The notes under the pieces were generated by a model. That model worked only from the letters and a program-made list of their open reading frames with translations. It was not told where the DNA came from and made no database searches. 64,000 bases of DNA, taken from assembly GCA_039583875.1 (NCBI GenBank), contig CM077162.1:109959808-110023807 (forward strand). Reading direction: 5' to 3'. Position numbers and translations under genes: made by a program. This DNA comes from Platanthera guangdongensis (Eukaryota > Streptophyta > Magnoliopsida > Asparagales > Orchidaceae). Shown here one piece after another: positions 11,451 through 21,620 of the stretch. Each line of letters opens with the position of its first letter. The first letter of the stretch is position 1.

Positions 11451-14400
11451 GTCGATGACCCCTCCGAGGATAAGGACGACGGGCCTGACGACTCCCGCAC
11501 ACCACAGCTCTCTCTCCATGCTCTCGCCGGACCGTAGGAAGGGTGCACTATTCAGATGTATGTGGATGTGGAGAGGGGGTATCATTCTTATCCCTCGGGG
11601 ATATAGGCAGCACCCCCAGCTTCATTCACCATGATAGGGTCCTCATCCTACGCCTTCCTTTTGTTTCCCGCAGCAACGTCAAGGTGGCTATCGCAAACGG
11701 CCAGCAGATGTCGTGCCCCGGAGTTTGTCGATGCGTGGCCTTTGCAGTGGACGGCTACCAATCAGAGACTGATCTCTTTTTGGTGGACCTTCGGGGTTTT
11801 GAGATCGTCCTGGGCGCTCGTTAGTTGCGCACCTTAGAACCCCTCACGTGGGATTTTGATCGTCTTACCATCTCATGGCACATGGGCTCTTGTGTGATAC
11901 AGTGGCACGGTCAAGCACCGGGGCAGTCTCCCTCCTTGTTTTTGGTGCACACCAAGCATGGTTGTCAGGATCGAGATCCTAGATGAGATCGTTTCGTGGT
12001 AGGATCGGATCTGATAGTAGAGTTGGATCGAGGATCGCTTTACAAAATCAGGATCGATTTACAAAATCTGGATCGTAGGATTGTAAGATCCTATAATTTG
12101 GATCGTGATCCTGACAACCTTGACACCAAGCCTCTAGCCACTCATGTGGAGAAGTCAGACAGCCACCCCCCGGATCTTGCGAACCTTCTACAGTTATTTT
12201 CCGAGATATTCAACTCACGATTGGGCCTCCCACCGCGTCGCCGGCAGGACCATCGCATTTGCCTCCGTCCGAGCACGGCCCTGATCATGGTGCGACCGTA
12301 CCGCTACCCTTTTCACCAGAAGGACGAGATTGAGCGGCAATGCGACCTTCTCCTCCAACAAGGTCTCATTCGGCGCAGTTTGTACCCTTTTTCATCCTCG
12401 GTCTTGCTAGTGCAAAAGAAAGACAGTTCTTGGCAGCTCTGTGTGGACTATCGGGCACTGAACGCCCTCACGGTCAAAGTCAAATTCCCTTTTGCGGTAA
12501 TGAAAAGCACCTCAACGAGTTACATGGAGCGGGCTTCTCCTCGAAATTAGACTTGTTCTCGGGTTACCATCAAGTCCGCATGGAGGCCGATGACGTGGAG
12601 AAGATGGCATTCTGGACATACCATGGCCACTTTGAGTTTTTGGTCATGTCATTCGGTCTAACGAATGTGTCTTTCACCTTTCAAGCTCTCATGAATGAGG
12701 TATTCCACCCGCGACTTCGAAAGTCCGTTCTTGTTTTTTTTTGACGATATTCTTGTCTATATCAAGTCATGAATGGAACACCTCCAACACCTCCATACCG
12801 TTCTCAGCTTGGTGCACACTCACCAAATGGTTCTTAAGGAACCCAAATGTTCCTTCGGGCAGAGCTCCGTCACCTATTTTGGACATGTGATCCACAGATT
12901 TAGTGTTTCGGCCGATCCGGCAAAGCTCCAGGGAGTGGTGTCGTGGCCAATGCTGCAAACACTCACCACCTTACGCGGGTTCCTCGGTCTCACGGGATAC
13001 TACCGTCGCTTCGTCCGGGATTACGGCGTCATTGCCACCCCCTTGATCAGCTTACTTCGGAAGAACGCCTTCATGTGGACGGACCCCGCGACTCAGGATT
13101 TTCGCTCCCTCCAAGAGGCAATGTTGTCCGCTCCCGTTCTCCGCCTACCAGACTTCGCCTTACCATTTCTAGTGAAATGTGACGCCCTAGGGATTGGGCT
13201 ATGAAATCGTGCTACAACAAGAGGGGCATCTCACAGCCTATTTTAATCGACAAACTTCCCTCCACCACCGCAAACTACCGGCCTATGAACAAGAAACCAT
13301 TGGGCTCGTCAAAGCCGCTCAGCAATGTCGTTCGTACATATGGGGCCGCTCATTCGTCATCTAGACGGGCCATTATAGCTTTAAATACTTGCTTGAACAA
13401 CGGCTATGAACAGTGCCGCAACAACGGTGGGTGAGAAAACTTCTCGTCTTCGACTTCCAGGTGGAATATAGAGCTGGCGTGCTCAACTGCGCCGCCAATG
13501 CCCTCTCTCGATGGGACACTCCACCTACGGCCTTGCTCCTTGTCATTTCCTTCCCAACGATGGATCTACCATCCTTGCTCCGCCATGATATCCAACAATC
13601 TCCCAGTCTATCGGAACTTCTCCACCAGGCGAAAACCGGTCTCATGGATCAACATTGGACCGCCAGTCACGGTGTAATCCTCTACCATGCTAGGGTATGT
13701 GGACACGACATCTCCTCTCACTCCCACCATTTTGGAGGATGTCCACTCTCGTAGCCACAAAGGCGTCCACCATATTCTCCAGCGTATGCTCTTGAACTTC
13801 TTTTGGAAAGGAATGTGAAGGCACGTGCATGCCTTCATTGCGGGATGCGCGGTTTTTCAACGAAACAAGTCAAATCATCTTCTTCCAGCGGATCTGCTCC
13901 AACCCCTACCAGTGCCCACACAGATTTGGGCGGATCTCTCCATGGTCTTTGTCGAAGGGCTGTCTTCTGTCCGCGGGGATTCGATCTTGATGGTGTGGTA
14001 GACAGTTTTTCGAAAGGGACCCATTTTATTGCGTTGGCTCGGCCGCTCCTCGCCAAAAACGTTGCCCGGATTTTTTTTGCAAGATATCTTTCTCTTACAT
14101 GGCATGCCAGAGACTTTGGAATCGGGTCGCGATAAGGTGTTCACTAGCCACTTCTATAAGGAGCTATTCTCCCTCAGCTGTACCAAACTTGTTTTCTCTT
14201 CTGCATACCGCTCTCAGTCCGATGGCCAGACCAAGGTGGTCAACCGCACCGTTGAGATGTATTTGTGGTGTCTACGGTGATCGGCCTCGGGATTAGCAGC
14301 GCTGGCTCACTTGAATAGAATATTATTACAACACAGCATACCATACAACGCTGAAGACTACACCATTTCGCCTCATCTATGGTCAGGAACCCCCATGCCT

Positions 14401-14820
14401 CCTGTCATAAATGAGCGGCTCGGCACGTTTGGAGCCTGTTGACCGGGAATTGGAAGATAGAGGTGAGTTATTGCATGCAGCCCGGAACCTCCTTGTACAG
14501 GCTCAACAACGTATGGAAGTCGCATACAACCGTGGGCATCGTGAGCTTACTCTCACCATAAGCGACTGGGTTTGGGTGCGGCGCCGCCCTTTCGAGCATG
14601 TGTCAGCTACACGACCCGCCTCCAACAAATTGGGACCCAAGTTCTTTGTCCCCTTTTCGATTACAGAACGCATTGGCGATGTAGCTTAATGCCTCGGCCT
14701 ACCTTGGAGGCTTGAATCCATGATGTTTTTCACGTTTCTCAGCTAAAGTTGTTTGTGGACTCAACACCGTCTTCACCCCTAGTCGACATTCCGATCCAAC
14801 TTAAGGACAAGTTGTCTTCC
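11450..14820 (+). pseudogene. Gypsy-B pol (broken)
   Basis: A protease-like stretch is at 11543-11824. A hAT-like MITE follows at 11957-12122. Reverse transcriptase runs from about 12170 to 13200 ([20 protein letters not shown]; an FDDILVY box near 12740; FLGLTGYYRRFV). RNase H is barely readable around 13200-13440. Integrase core pieces lie at about 13920-14280 (SDGQTKVVNRTVEMY), and a C-terminal piece at 14411-14689. Stops and shifts occur throughout. No chromodomain is recognisable. The copy is non-functional. Confidence 0.8.
11957..12122. mobile_element. hAT-like MITE inside Gypsy-B
   Basis: A 166-bp insertion with terminal inverted repeats: CATGGTTGTCAGGATC at the left and the complement of CAAGGTTGTCAGGATC at the right. 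A perfect eight-base target duplication, ACACCAAG, lies at 11949-11956 and 12123-12130. Eight-base duplications are the hallmark of hAT transposons. The interior repeats GGATCG-type words and has no coding capacity, so it depended on a transposase made elsewhere. It interrupts the spacer between protease and reverse transcriptase of Gypsy-B and is therefore younger than that element. Confidence 0.85.
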
Positions 14821-14834
14821 GACGGGGGTGGCGA

Positions 14835-15403
14835 CGTTATGACGTGTGGCGAGTCGGATCCACACTGGGGATGCACGTATCAGCGTCGACCACCAGCCAC
14901 GACCGCATGAGTGTATTTAGATGTTTTATTATTTTCATGCGAATGTTTCTTTCCTGCAATGTTGTTTTGTTTATACGAGACTTTTAATTTTCCCGCGTGT
15001 CTAAGCCCAAGTGGGGGGCAATTTGTGTTAACTGATTATCAATCGGATGAACCCTTGGTTTTCAATTAAGTATTATTCTCCCCAACCCTCCCTCACTCTA
15101 AACCCTCTCTCTCTCTCTCACAATCGTCCCCACGCCCTAGCTGCGACTCCCGTCTTGACATCCGCCGCTCGGATTCCGCCACTCCCTCTCTCATTCTCAA
15201 TCGGAACAAGTTATCAATCGGATGAACCCTTGGTTTTCAATTGAGTATTATTCTCCCCAAACCTCCCTCTCTCTAAACCCTCCCTCTCTCTATCTCTCTC
15301 ACGATCATCCCCACGCCCAAGCCGCGACTCCCGTCTGGACATCCTTGGTAAGAATCATTCTACTTCGGTCCTATCACGAGATCTAAATTGGGAGATCATA
15401 ACA
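14835..15403 (+). repeat. 3' LTR of Gypsy-B with internal tandem duplication
   Basis: 569 bp matching 9838-10402. A block of about 190 bp beginning TTATCAATCGGATGAACCC occurs twice in tandem (from about 15018 and about 15209), with diverged copies. The 5' LTR has one copy but longer surrounding sequence. The LTR ends CATAACA, followed by the target duplication GAGGG. Confidence 0.87.
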
Positions 15404-15408
15404 GAGGG

Positions 15409-16041
15409 TTGCAACGGTATGCAGGAGAAGCAAGAGGCTTTTGACGTAGAAAGAGGAGAACTTTGGGGCAGACTGACGTAGGAGATGCCGAAGGCTTTTG
15501 ACGCAGTGATGTCGGAGAACTTCGACGCAAAGATGCCAGAGAACATCAACGCAAAGAGCTTCGGCAGCGTGATGCGGAAGACCTTCGAGACGCGCGAAAA
15601 TTCCTTTCGTAAACTGAAACGTTGCGTGAAATGAATAGGCCGCGAGAAATGAAATGAATAAGCCACAGGAGGGGTTTACACGAGAATCGCATGGGAATCG
15701 TGTATCCCCCTTGCGGGAAACGCGATTCCAAAATTAATTTCTTTTTTGTTTGAAAATCACGTTTTTGTGCGTTTCTACGTGTTTCCTGCATCTGATACGC
15801 GTTCGAGCTAATAAGCAGAGCATTTTAAAGTATTTGTGTTTTGTAGCCTAAGACCCGTCCAATATTGGGAGTCCAGCCCACGCTCTGTTTCTTCCCTCAT
15901 TTACCCTAACCCCAACTTCCAAACCAGCGATCTCAAGCTTTATGATCTGATCTGGGAGGAGCTTTACATCGTATTTCAGTGACTTGTTATAGTAGAATGG
16001 GAGGGTGGGTGGCTAATCAGAAGTTGGAATATGCAGTATTT
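15409..16041. other. Intron 3 spacer, no recognisable gene
   Basis: Non-coding sequence. From about 15420 to 15600 it repeats short GACG(C/T)AG and AGGC-TTTTGACGC words in a loose array. I see no LTR, TIR or gene feature. Confidence 0.5.
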
Positions 16042-16044
16042 GGG

Positions 16045-16852
16045 CTCTGTTTGGGAGAGCTACAGCGGTTCAGAAAGCTCTATTCCAAACGCTAGAGCTA
16101 TTTTTTATCCGTTTGTTTGTGCAACTTTATGAAAATCACGGATGTGAAAAAGTGTATTTAAGAGATTTTTGGAGCGCTGCCCACCCGTTGCGTCTAGCTC
16201 CCGTAAAAGTGTCGTTTGTTTTTTTATTTCGCATCTCGTCAAGTATTTTTCGATTTTGCATCACCGTCTTCCCTATTCCGATCGGAGCCTCCCGCGGTGT
16301 TTTTATCGCGACGGAGGAAGAAACCATGGACTCCCTTTCGTCGGCGACCGAGCTCCACCATCTAACGGGTCTTCTTTGCGATAGGTCGTCGTCTTCCCAA
16401 GTCCGATCGGCAAGCCTCCCACAGCGTTGTTATCGCGACAAAGAAAGAAACTGTTGGACACCCTTTCGCCGGCGACCGAGCTCCTCCATCCAGCGGGTCT
16501 TCTTCGCCAGCGATGTAACTCCTCTAGTCATTAGGGCAAGGCGACGACCTATCGATCTCAGATCTAGGTCATTACCAAGCTTGCTCTTTGGGCTTCCTCA
16601 CGCTTCCATCATCGATCTCGGATCTAGGGCATTACCAAACTCTGGTCAAAGAAAACGATGAAGAAGGCTTTGCCTCGGCTTTGATCCAAGCTCTGGTCAT
16701 GACGGGTGAGGAGAGAGAGGGAATCCAATCAACTTCAGTTGAGATCCAAACAGCCTACAACTCCTCAAAACAGCTTCTCAAAGAGCTCTCTTAAATCAGC
16801 TCTATTTGATGAGTAGATTTTTCAATCCGCAATAGTTATCCCAAACAGAGCC
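16045..16852. mobile_element. Tourist-like (PIF/Harbinger) non-autonomous element
   Basis: Terminal inverted repeats GGCTCTGTTTGGGA (16045) and TCCCAAACAGAGCC (ending 16852) are flanked by the three-base repeat TTG (16042-16044 and 16853-16855). GGCYNTGTTTGG ends with a three-base duplication are typical of Tourist/Harbinger elements. The usual target is TWA, so TTG is slightly atypical. The 808-bp interior has no transposase. It contains a diverged tandem duplication of about 115 bp (around 16263-16380 and 16390-16505). Confidence 0.78.
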
Positions 16853-17152
16853 TTGGTCTTGGCAATGGATCCGAAAAATTAATCTATTTTATTTGTTTAT
16901 ATGGAGTATGGAGACTAACTTCTATTTTTCGGGAAAATGCATTAATTTGTTTATTACTGGTTTTATAAAGTGTAAGAATATACTTTGTATTGGATAAATG
17001 GTGGTATATTCCTTTGCGGCATAAGGAAAGGAGTGAAAATATTTTTCTATTTATTTATCCTGTAATGCCTTTTATGTCTTCTTCGTTGGAAAGACATAAA
17101 CGTGCTTTGATATTGAATCAAATCATGTTTTAATTTAAGTATATATGACTAA

Positions 17153-17352
17153 GGCTGTGTTTGGCGCGGCTTATCGCAGCTTATTTGCTCCGGTGAGGTT
17201 CAACGAAAATGTCATTGTCATACCAAAATCTTATGCCCCAAACTAGTTTCTTTTTTTGATAACTGTAGTAACATTTGTCATACCAAACATACAATGATGA
17301 TTTTGTCCAACCTCACCGGTGCAAGTTATGATAAGCCACGCCAAACGCAGCC
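17153..17352. mobile_element. Tourist-like MITE (200 bp)
   Basis: Terminal inverted repeats GGCTGTGTTTGGCGCGGCTT and its complement at the right (GCCACGCCAAACGCAGCC) bound a 200-bp unit. A perfect TAA target duplication lies at 17150-17152 and 17353-17355. Size, ends and target site are those of Tourist-type MITEs of the PIF/Harbinger superfamily. It has no coding capacity. Confidence 0.9.
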
Positions 17353-17355
17353 TAA

Positions 17356-18020
17356 GTTTGTTTATGAATTTCAGATATCTTTGCTTAAATATCCGACAAT
17401 CCAACATTTCTTGACGACTATACAGAGAACCTGCACACAAATTTTTACCTGAAAATGCACATGGATAGTTATGCTTGGGTTTCTATCCTATTGATTACAA
17501 GATTAGGAAGAGTATTTTTGCAGATCATGTCTTTTATCTATAAAAATTTTGTGCAGCATCTTATTTTGTGCGCACAGATTTAACAAAATTAGCTACAGCC
17601 TCGTTGATTTGGAATCATTTTCTTAGTCTACTTTACTACTTTAAAAATATGTTGAACGGAGTAATCTTGATTGCATTTAATGCATGTAGTGAGTGTATTT
17701 TTTCCATCGTGATTCATGCGTAGCCCCGTCGCTTGTAGGCGTATCTCGCTCGCTGTCGGGCCGTTGAAGGGGAGCAGCCTAGCACGGGGGTCTAGCCCGT
17801 ATGACCATGGAATGAGTGATCAAGGGTCATCATTATCTGCACCATAATTGGATGAAATGAGTTAACCCGCCAACATTTTTTTGGAAGAAAATAAAGAGAA
17901 ATTTCAATATGTGAGGGCACTTCCCTATCACAAGAAAAAATAGATTGTGTATTCAATTCAATTTTTTTTAATAACTATATGATTATTGTATTGAACTCAT
18001 TCGGACAACATTATTGAATG
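17356..18020. other. Intron 3 spacer, no recognisable element
   Basis: AT-rich non-coding sequence with one GC-richer patch (17720-17800). I found no open frame or repeat boundary that could be supported. Confidence 0.5.
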
Positions 18021-18025
18021 ATTTT

Positions 18026-18420
18026 TGTGCGAACAGAAAAAAAAGAAACTGAAATTTGGACAATAATAGAGTTTTTATTTCCAAAATATGTGTCTATTAC
18101 AAAAGTATGGTCTCTCTTTTATAGAATGGAGGAGAATAAAGAGATTACAAATAAGCAATGTGGGACTAAATACATTTACGGTGACTAGCGGTTAGACAAA
18201 ACCAGATCGCAGAGGTCGCGCGGTTAGACGAGAAGGCTAACCGCCCAACCATAACGACAAGCCGCCAGAGGAGAACACTAGACCGCCCAGCTACCAAGCC
18301 GTTGGAGAGAAGCCGCCAGACTGCCCGGCTATCAAGCCACCAGAGTGAAACCGTCAGACCGCCCGGTCTCCAAACCGCCAAAGTCAAGTCGCCAGACCGC
18401 CCGGTCTCCATAATGCAACA
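18026..18420 (-). repeat. 3' LTR of Copia-E
   Basis: Matches 24299-24716. In plus orientation it begins TGTGCGAACAG and ends AATGCAACA. It carries repeated GCCAGACCGCCCGG words in its second half. The adjoining purine tract lies just right of it, around 18421-18432. Confidence 0.9.
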
Positions 18421-18428
18421 CTTCCCCC

Positions 18429-19599
18429 TCATGCTGAAGCATATATATCAATCATGCTCCGTTTGTCGCAAATGTGAAAAAAGAAAGCGGACGCAGGCTT
18501 GGTGAAGATATCTGTCAACGCATTGTCTGAAGTAACGAACGGAGTGCAAATCTGTTTCTTCAAGATCTCTTCTCTAATGAAATGACAGTCAACTTCGATG
18601 TGCTTTGTTCTCTCATGAAATACCGGATTTTTCGAGATATATATAGCGGTCTTGTTGTCGCGGAATATAGGTAGAGGATGATTATAGACTTCTCCTAATT
18701 TAAGCATAAGAGCTCGTAACCACTTTAACTCACAAGTGGTTGACGTCATATTCCGATATTCTGTTTCGGCACTAGACCTGGAGACGATCAACTGTTTTTT
18801 GCTCTTCCAGCTCACTAAGTTTCCTCCCACAAAGGTGCAGAATCCCGATGTGGACTTGCGATCACCTTTGTCATCAGCATAGCTAGAATCTGAGTAGACT
18901 TCAACCTTTAAAAGATCATTCCTCTGAAACAGTAGTCTCTTACCAGGCGCCGCTTTAACATATTCCAATATTCTCAGGGCAGACTGTAGATGACACTCTC
19001 TAGGAGCTTGCATGAACTAGTTAACTTTGTCTACAGCATAGGAGATGTCGGGTCTGGTTACCGTGAGATAAATGAGTTTATTAACCAGACGCCTTTACCT
19101 TGTAAGATCTGACAGAGGAGACGAGTCGTCTGTCCAGATTTTATCTACTCCAGTAGCCATGGGGCATCGGGCAGGTTTAGCCCTAGTCAACCATGTCTCT
19201 TTCAGAAGATCAAGAGCATACTTACGTTGGGAGAGAACCAAAGAATTGGGCTTTCGAGAGATTTCTATCCCCAGGAAGTACTTTGGGGAGCCCATATCCT
19301 TCATGACAAGGTGTTGACGGAGATGTTTCTTTGTCAGCGCTACCACAGCCTGATCATCACCCGTGAGAAGAATATCATCTACATATACAACAAGAACCAC
19401 CAGACCCAGTGCGGCTTTGCGAAAGAATAACGAGTGATCGGCAGAGCTTCTTGTGAAACCAGCGGTTGCCACAATGCCGCTGAACTTATCGAACCACGCC
19501 CGAGGGCTTTGCTTTAGGCCATAGATGGCCTTTTTCAGTCTGCATACGCGTGGCTCCCCCTGATCAACATACACAGGAGGTTACTCCATGTAGACATCC
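18429..19599 (-). pseudogene. Copia-E reverse transcriptase C-terminal half and RNase H
   Basis: Downstream part of the copia pol. 19095-19574 holds the second half of the RVT_2 domain (LKKAIYGLKQSPRAWF; YVDDILLTG with the catalytic YVDD). 18429-19013 holds Ty1/copia RNase H (VYSDSSYADD; STSGFCTFVGG; SRSSAETEYR; IEVDCHFIREE). A TAA lies near 19580 and another break between 19013 and 19095. The left boundary of the RT half at 19599 is the insertion site of Gag-F. Confidence 0.9.
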
Positions 19600-19930
19600 T
19601 GATATGGCCCTTGACCTGCGACCTCGTGGCCGGAGGAGGAGCTATGGTCGGAGAAGGGGCGGCGGCTTGTGGCGGCGTCGATCGGGGAAGAGAGGAGCGC
19701 GGGCTTGCGGCTAGGGTTGTTCACGGCTTTTCCGTGAGGCGGTAGAGAGAGAGAGGAAAAGGGAAAATAAGAGAGGAAATCTGTTCTAATTTCTTGCTTG
19801 CTTCCAAATGTCTAACCACACCCATATAAAAAGTTCAAAACATGCCCCCCATTTGTGCCTACGCCAATGGGTAAAAACAAAAAAAAGACATATAATTGGA
19901 AGATAATCGGCGTCGTAACGCCACATAACA
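19600..19930 (-). repeat. 3' LTR of Gag-F
   Basis: 331 bp. In plus orientation it begins TGATATGGCCCTTGACC and ends CGCCACATAACA. It matches 21298-21620 with few differences. A GA-rich microsatellite lies near 19745-19780. Confidence 0.92.
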
Positions 19931-19960
19931 TCGTCGCTCCCGTCCGAAGACAGCATGTCC

Positions 19961-20932
19961 TCAAGCTGGATCGAATGGAAAAGCAGTGGCTTCACCTCCC
20001 ATCACGTACTCATCGAGAGGGTCGTCTACTTCCAGCCAGAATAGGCGTTGGTATCGATGTCCCGGTGTGAAGCGGTCGTCACAATTATAGCACAAGCCTT
20101 TCTCGCGACGCTCGACCATCTCGGTGCGGGACAAACGGCGGCGAACAGTAGGCCGCGGGGTTTCGTCCCGAAATGATGCCCTGTCCGGCAAGCTGGGTAG
20201 GGGGTAAGTGCTCTGAGGGTTCCGACGTCCCAAAGGTGGACAATCAAGTAGCAGTCGACGTTCACAAGCCCTAGCGAGGCTCATGGCTGTGTTGAGGTTG
20301 CGTGGTAGAAGGAACTCCACATCGCAACGGAAGCGCTCGTGGAGGCCGGCAGTGAAGAGGGGAACCTATTGCTCCGGTAAGACGGACACCGCCCGAGATA
20401 GAAGTATCTGGAATTGCTCAAGATAAGTGTCGACGGAGCCTTCCTGTTTGAGGTTCACAAGATCGCCTAGTGGGTTCCCCTGCAGAGCAGGGCCAAACCT
20501 CAGAGTGCAGGCCGTACTGAAATCTGGCCAGGAAATGTTCGAGTGTTCCCGCAGAAGTTGGGTGAACCATAATTGTGCTGGGCCGAGTAAGTGGAAAGAG
20601 GCTATGCCGACGCGTTATTCATCTGCAGTGTGCTGGGTGGTGAAGAAAATATCGCAACGCGTAAGCCACGAAAGAGGATCGTCACGGCCCGCGTAGAGGG
20701 GAAAATCCATTTGGATAGTTCGTGTGCAGGCGGGGTAGTCCACGTCTGGAGGAGCGGCGGAGTCCACTCGGCTTGTGGAAGGGCGATCGTCTGTGTTCAA
20801 GGGAGGCGAAGGGGGCATCTGCTGTAGGGCATCTAAGCGGGCATTGAGGGCGTCCATTTTGGCGTTCTGAGTCGCGAACATGGTTTGGAAGAGTGTCATG
20901 AGGTCGGCGAGAGAGGGCGGAGCATCCGCCAT
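19961..20932 (-). pseudogene. Gag-F gag with two in-frame stops
   Basis: Starting at the ATG at 20932 (MADAPPSLADLMTLFQTMF), one frame of 324 codons runs to 19961. It is interrupted by only two nonsense codons, TAA at 20617-20615 and TAG at 20368-20366. The middle is a Retrotrans_gag-like region and the end has a knuckle CYNCDDRFTPGHRY, in which the last zinc ligand is Tyr instead of Cys. Having only two point stops and no indels, while the parent pol is gone, fits a family whose gag was retained until recently. The protein would form particle cores. Confidence 0.8.
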
Positions 20933-21282
20933 TTGAGATAAGGTCGGAGAGACGATTGGTGGTGGAGGGAGAAGGCCGGCGGAGGTGTTGGACCTCGGAG
21001 GTGATGCGGCGGTGCTGAACAGCCTGGTGGAGGCACTGAAGGGGGCTGGAGAAATGTTGATGGGGGTGCGGTGTCGCAGAGCTGGCGCAGGGGGGCAGAG
21101 GGCCACGATCGGCAGCCGGCTGGAGGTGGTGGCAGGCTGGACGCAGTCGGCAGAGATGGACGAAGCTCCCGCGGGTTGAGGAAGAGCTTCCGGCGTGTTG
21201 GAAGGAGCAGTTGCCGTGCGGGGCTGCCGGTGTGCGACTGGGCGAGCGGAGGACGTGCCGGAAAGCGACGGCCCGGTAAAAA

Positions 21283-21294
21283 CCTCTGATACCA
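21283..21294 (-). other. Primer-binding site of Gag-F
   Basis: The minus strand reads TGGTATCAGAGG next to the 5' LTR, complementary to initiator-Met tRNA. It confirms that the element is read on the minus strand. Confidence 0.88.
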
Positions 21295-21297
21295 AGT

Positions 21298-21620
21298 TGA
21301 TATGGCCCTTAACCTGCGACCTCGTGACCGGAGGAGGAGCTATGGTCGAAGAAGGGGCGGCGGCGTCGATCGGGGAAGAGAGGAGCGCGGGCTTGTGGCT
21401 AGGGTTGTTCACGGCTTTTCCGTGAGGGGGTAGAGAGAGAGGAAAAGGGAAAATAAGAGAGGAAATCTATTATAATTTCTTGCTTGCTTCCAAATGTCTA
21501 ACCACACCCATATAAAAAGGTTCAAAACATGCCCCCCATTTGGGCTTACGACAATGGGCAAAAACGATAAAAAAAAGACATATAATTTGAAGATAACTGG
21601 CGTCATAACGCCACATAACA
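21298..21620 (-). repeat. 5' LTR of Gag-F
   Basis: 323 bp, near-identical to 19600-19930. Both LTRs contain GA-rich runs and end ACGCCACATAACA in plus orientation. The target duplication CATCC follows at 21621-21625. Confidence 0.92.

Larger units (their letters stand above)
9838..15403 (+). mobile_element. Gypsy-B: decayed Ty3/gypsy element
   Basis: The LTRs are 9838-10402 and 14835-15403. They begin cGTTATG and end CATAACA, an inverted repeat of the ends. A perfect five-base target duplication GAGGG lies at 9833-9837 and 15404-15408. A primer-binding site follows the 5' LTR, and a purine-rich tract (GACGGGGGTGGCGA) precedes the 3' LTR. Gag, protease, reverse transcriptase and integrase segments are recognisable in order but scattered over several frames. 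It is inserted antisense to the host gene in intron 3. It carries a secondary 166-bp MITE at 11957-12122. The frame damage and LTR divergence make it one of the older insertions. Confidence 0.92.
19600..21620 (-). mobile_element. Gag-F: non-autonomous, gag-only Ty3/gypsy element nested in Copia-E
   Basis: A complete small LTR element with LTRs 21298-21620 (5') and 19600-19930 (3'). A perfect target duplication CATCC lies at 19595-19599 and 21621-21625. A primer-binding site is at 21283-21294, and a purine tract of the GACGGGAGCGACGA type adjoins the 3' LTR. The internal region of about 1.37 kb encodes only gag, with no protease, reverse transcriptase or integrase. The gag and purine tract resemble those of Gypsy-B, so it looks like a deletion derivative of that lineage, mobilised in trans. 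It is younger than Copia-E because it splits its reverse transcriptase. Confidence 0.92.

Noticed and set aside
12773..13204. A separate gene of 143 codons
   Set aside because: It is the connection part of Gypsy-B reverse transcriptase (FLGLTGYYRRFV), one fragment of a broken pol.
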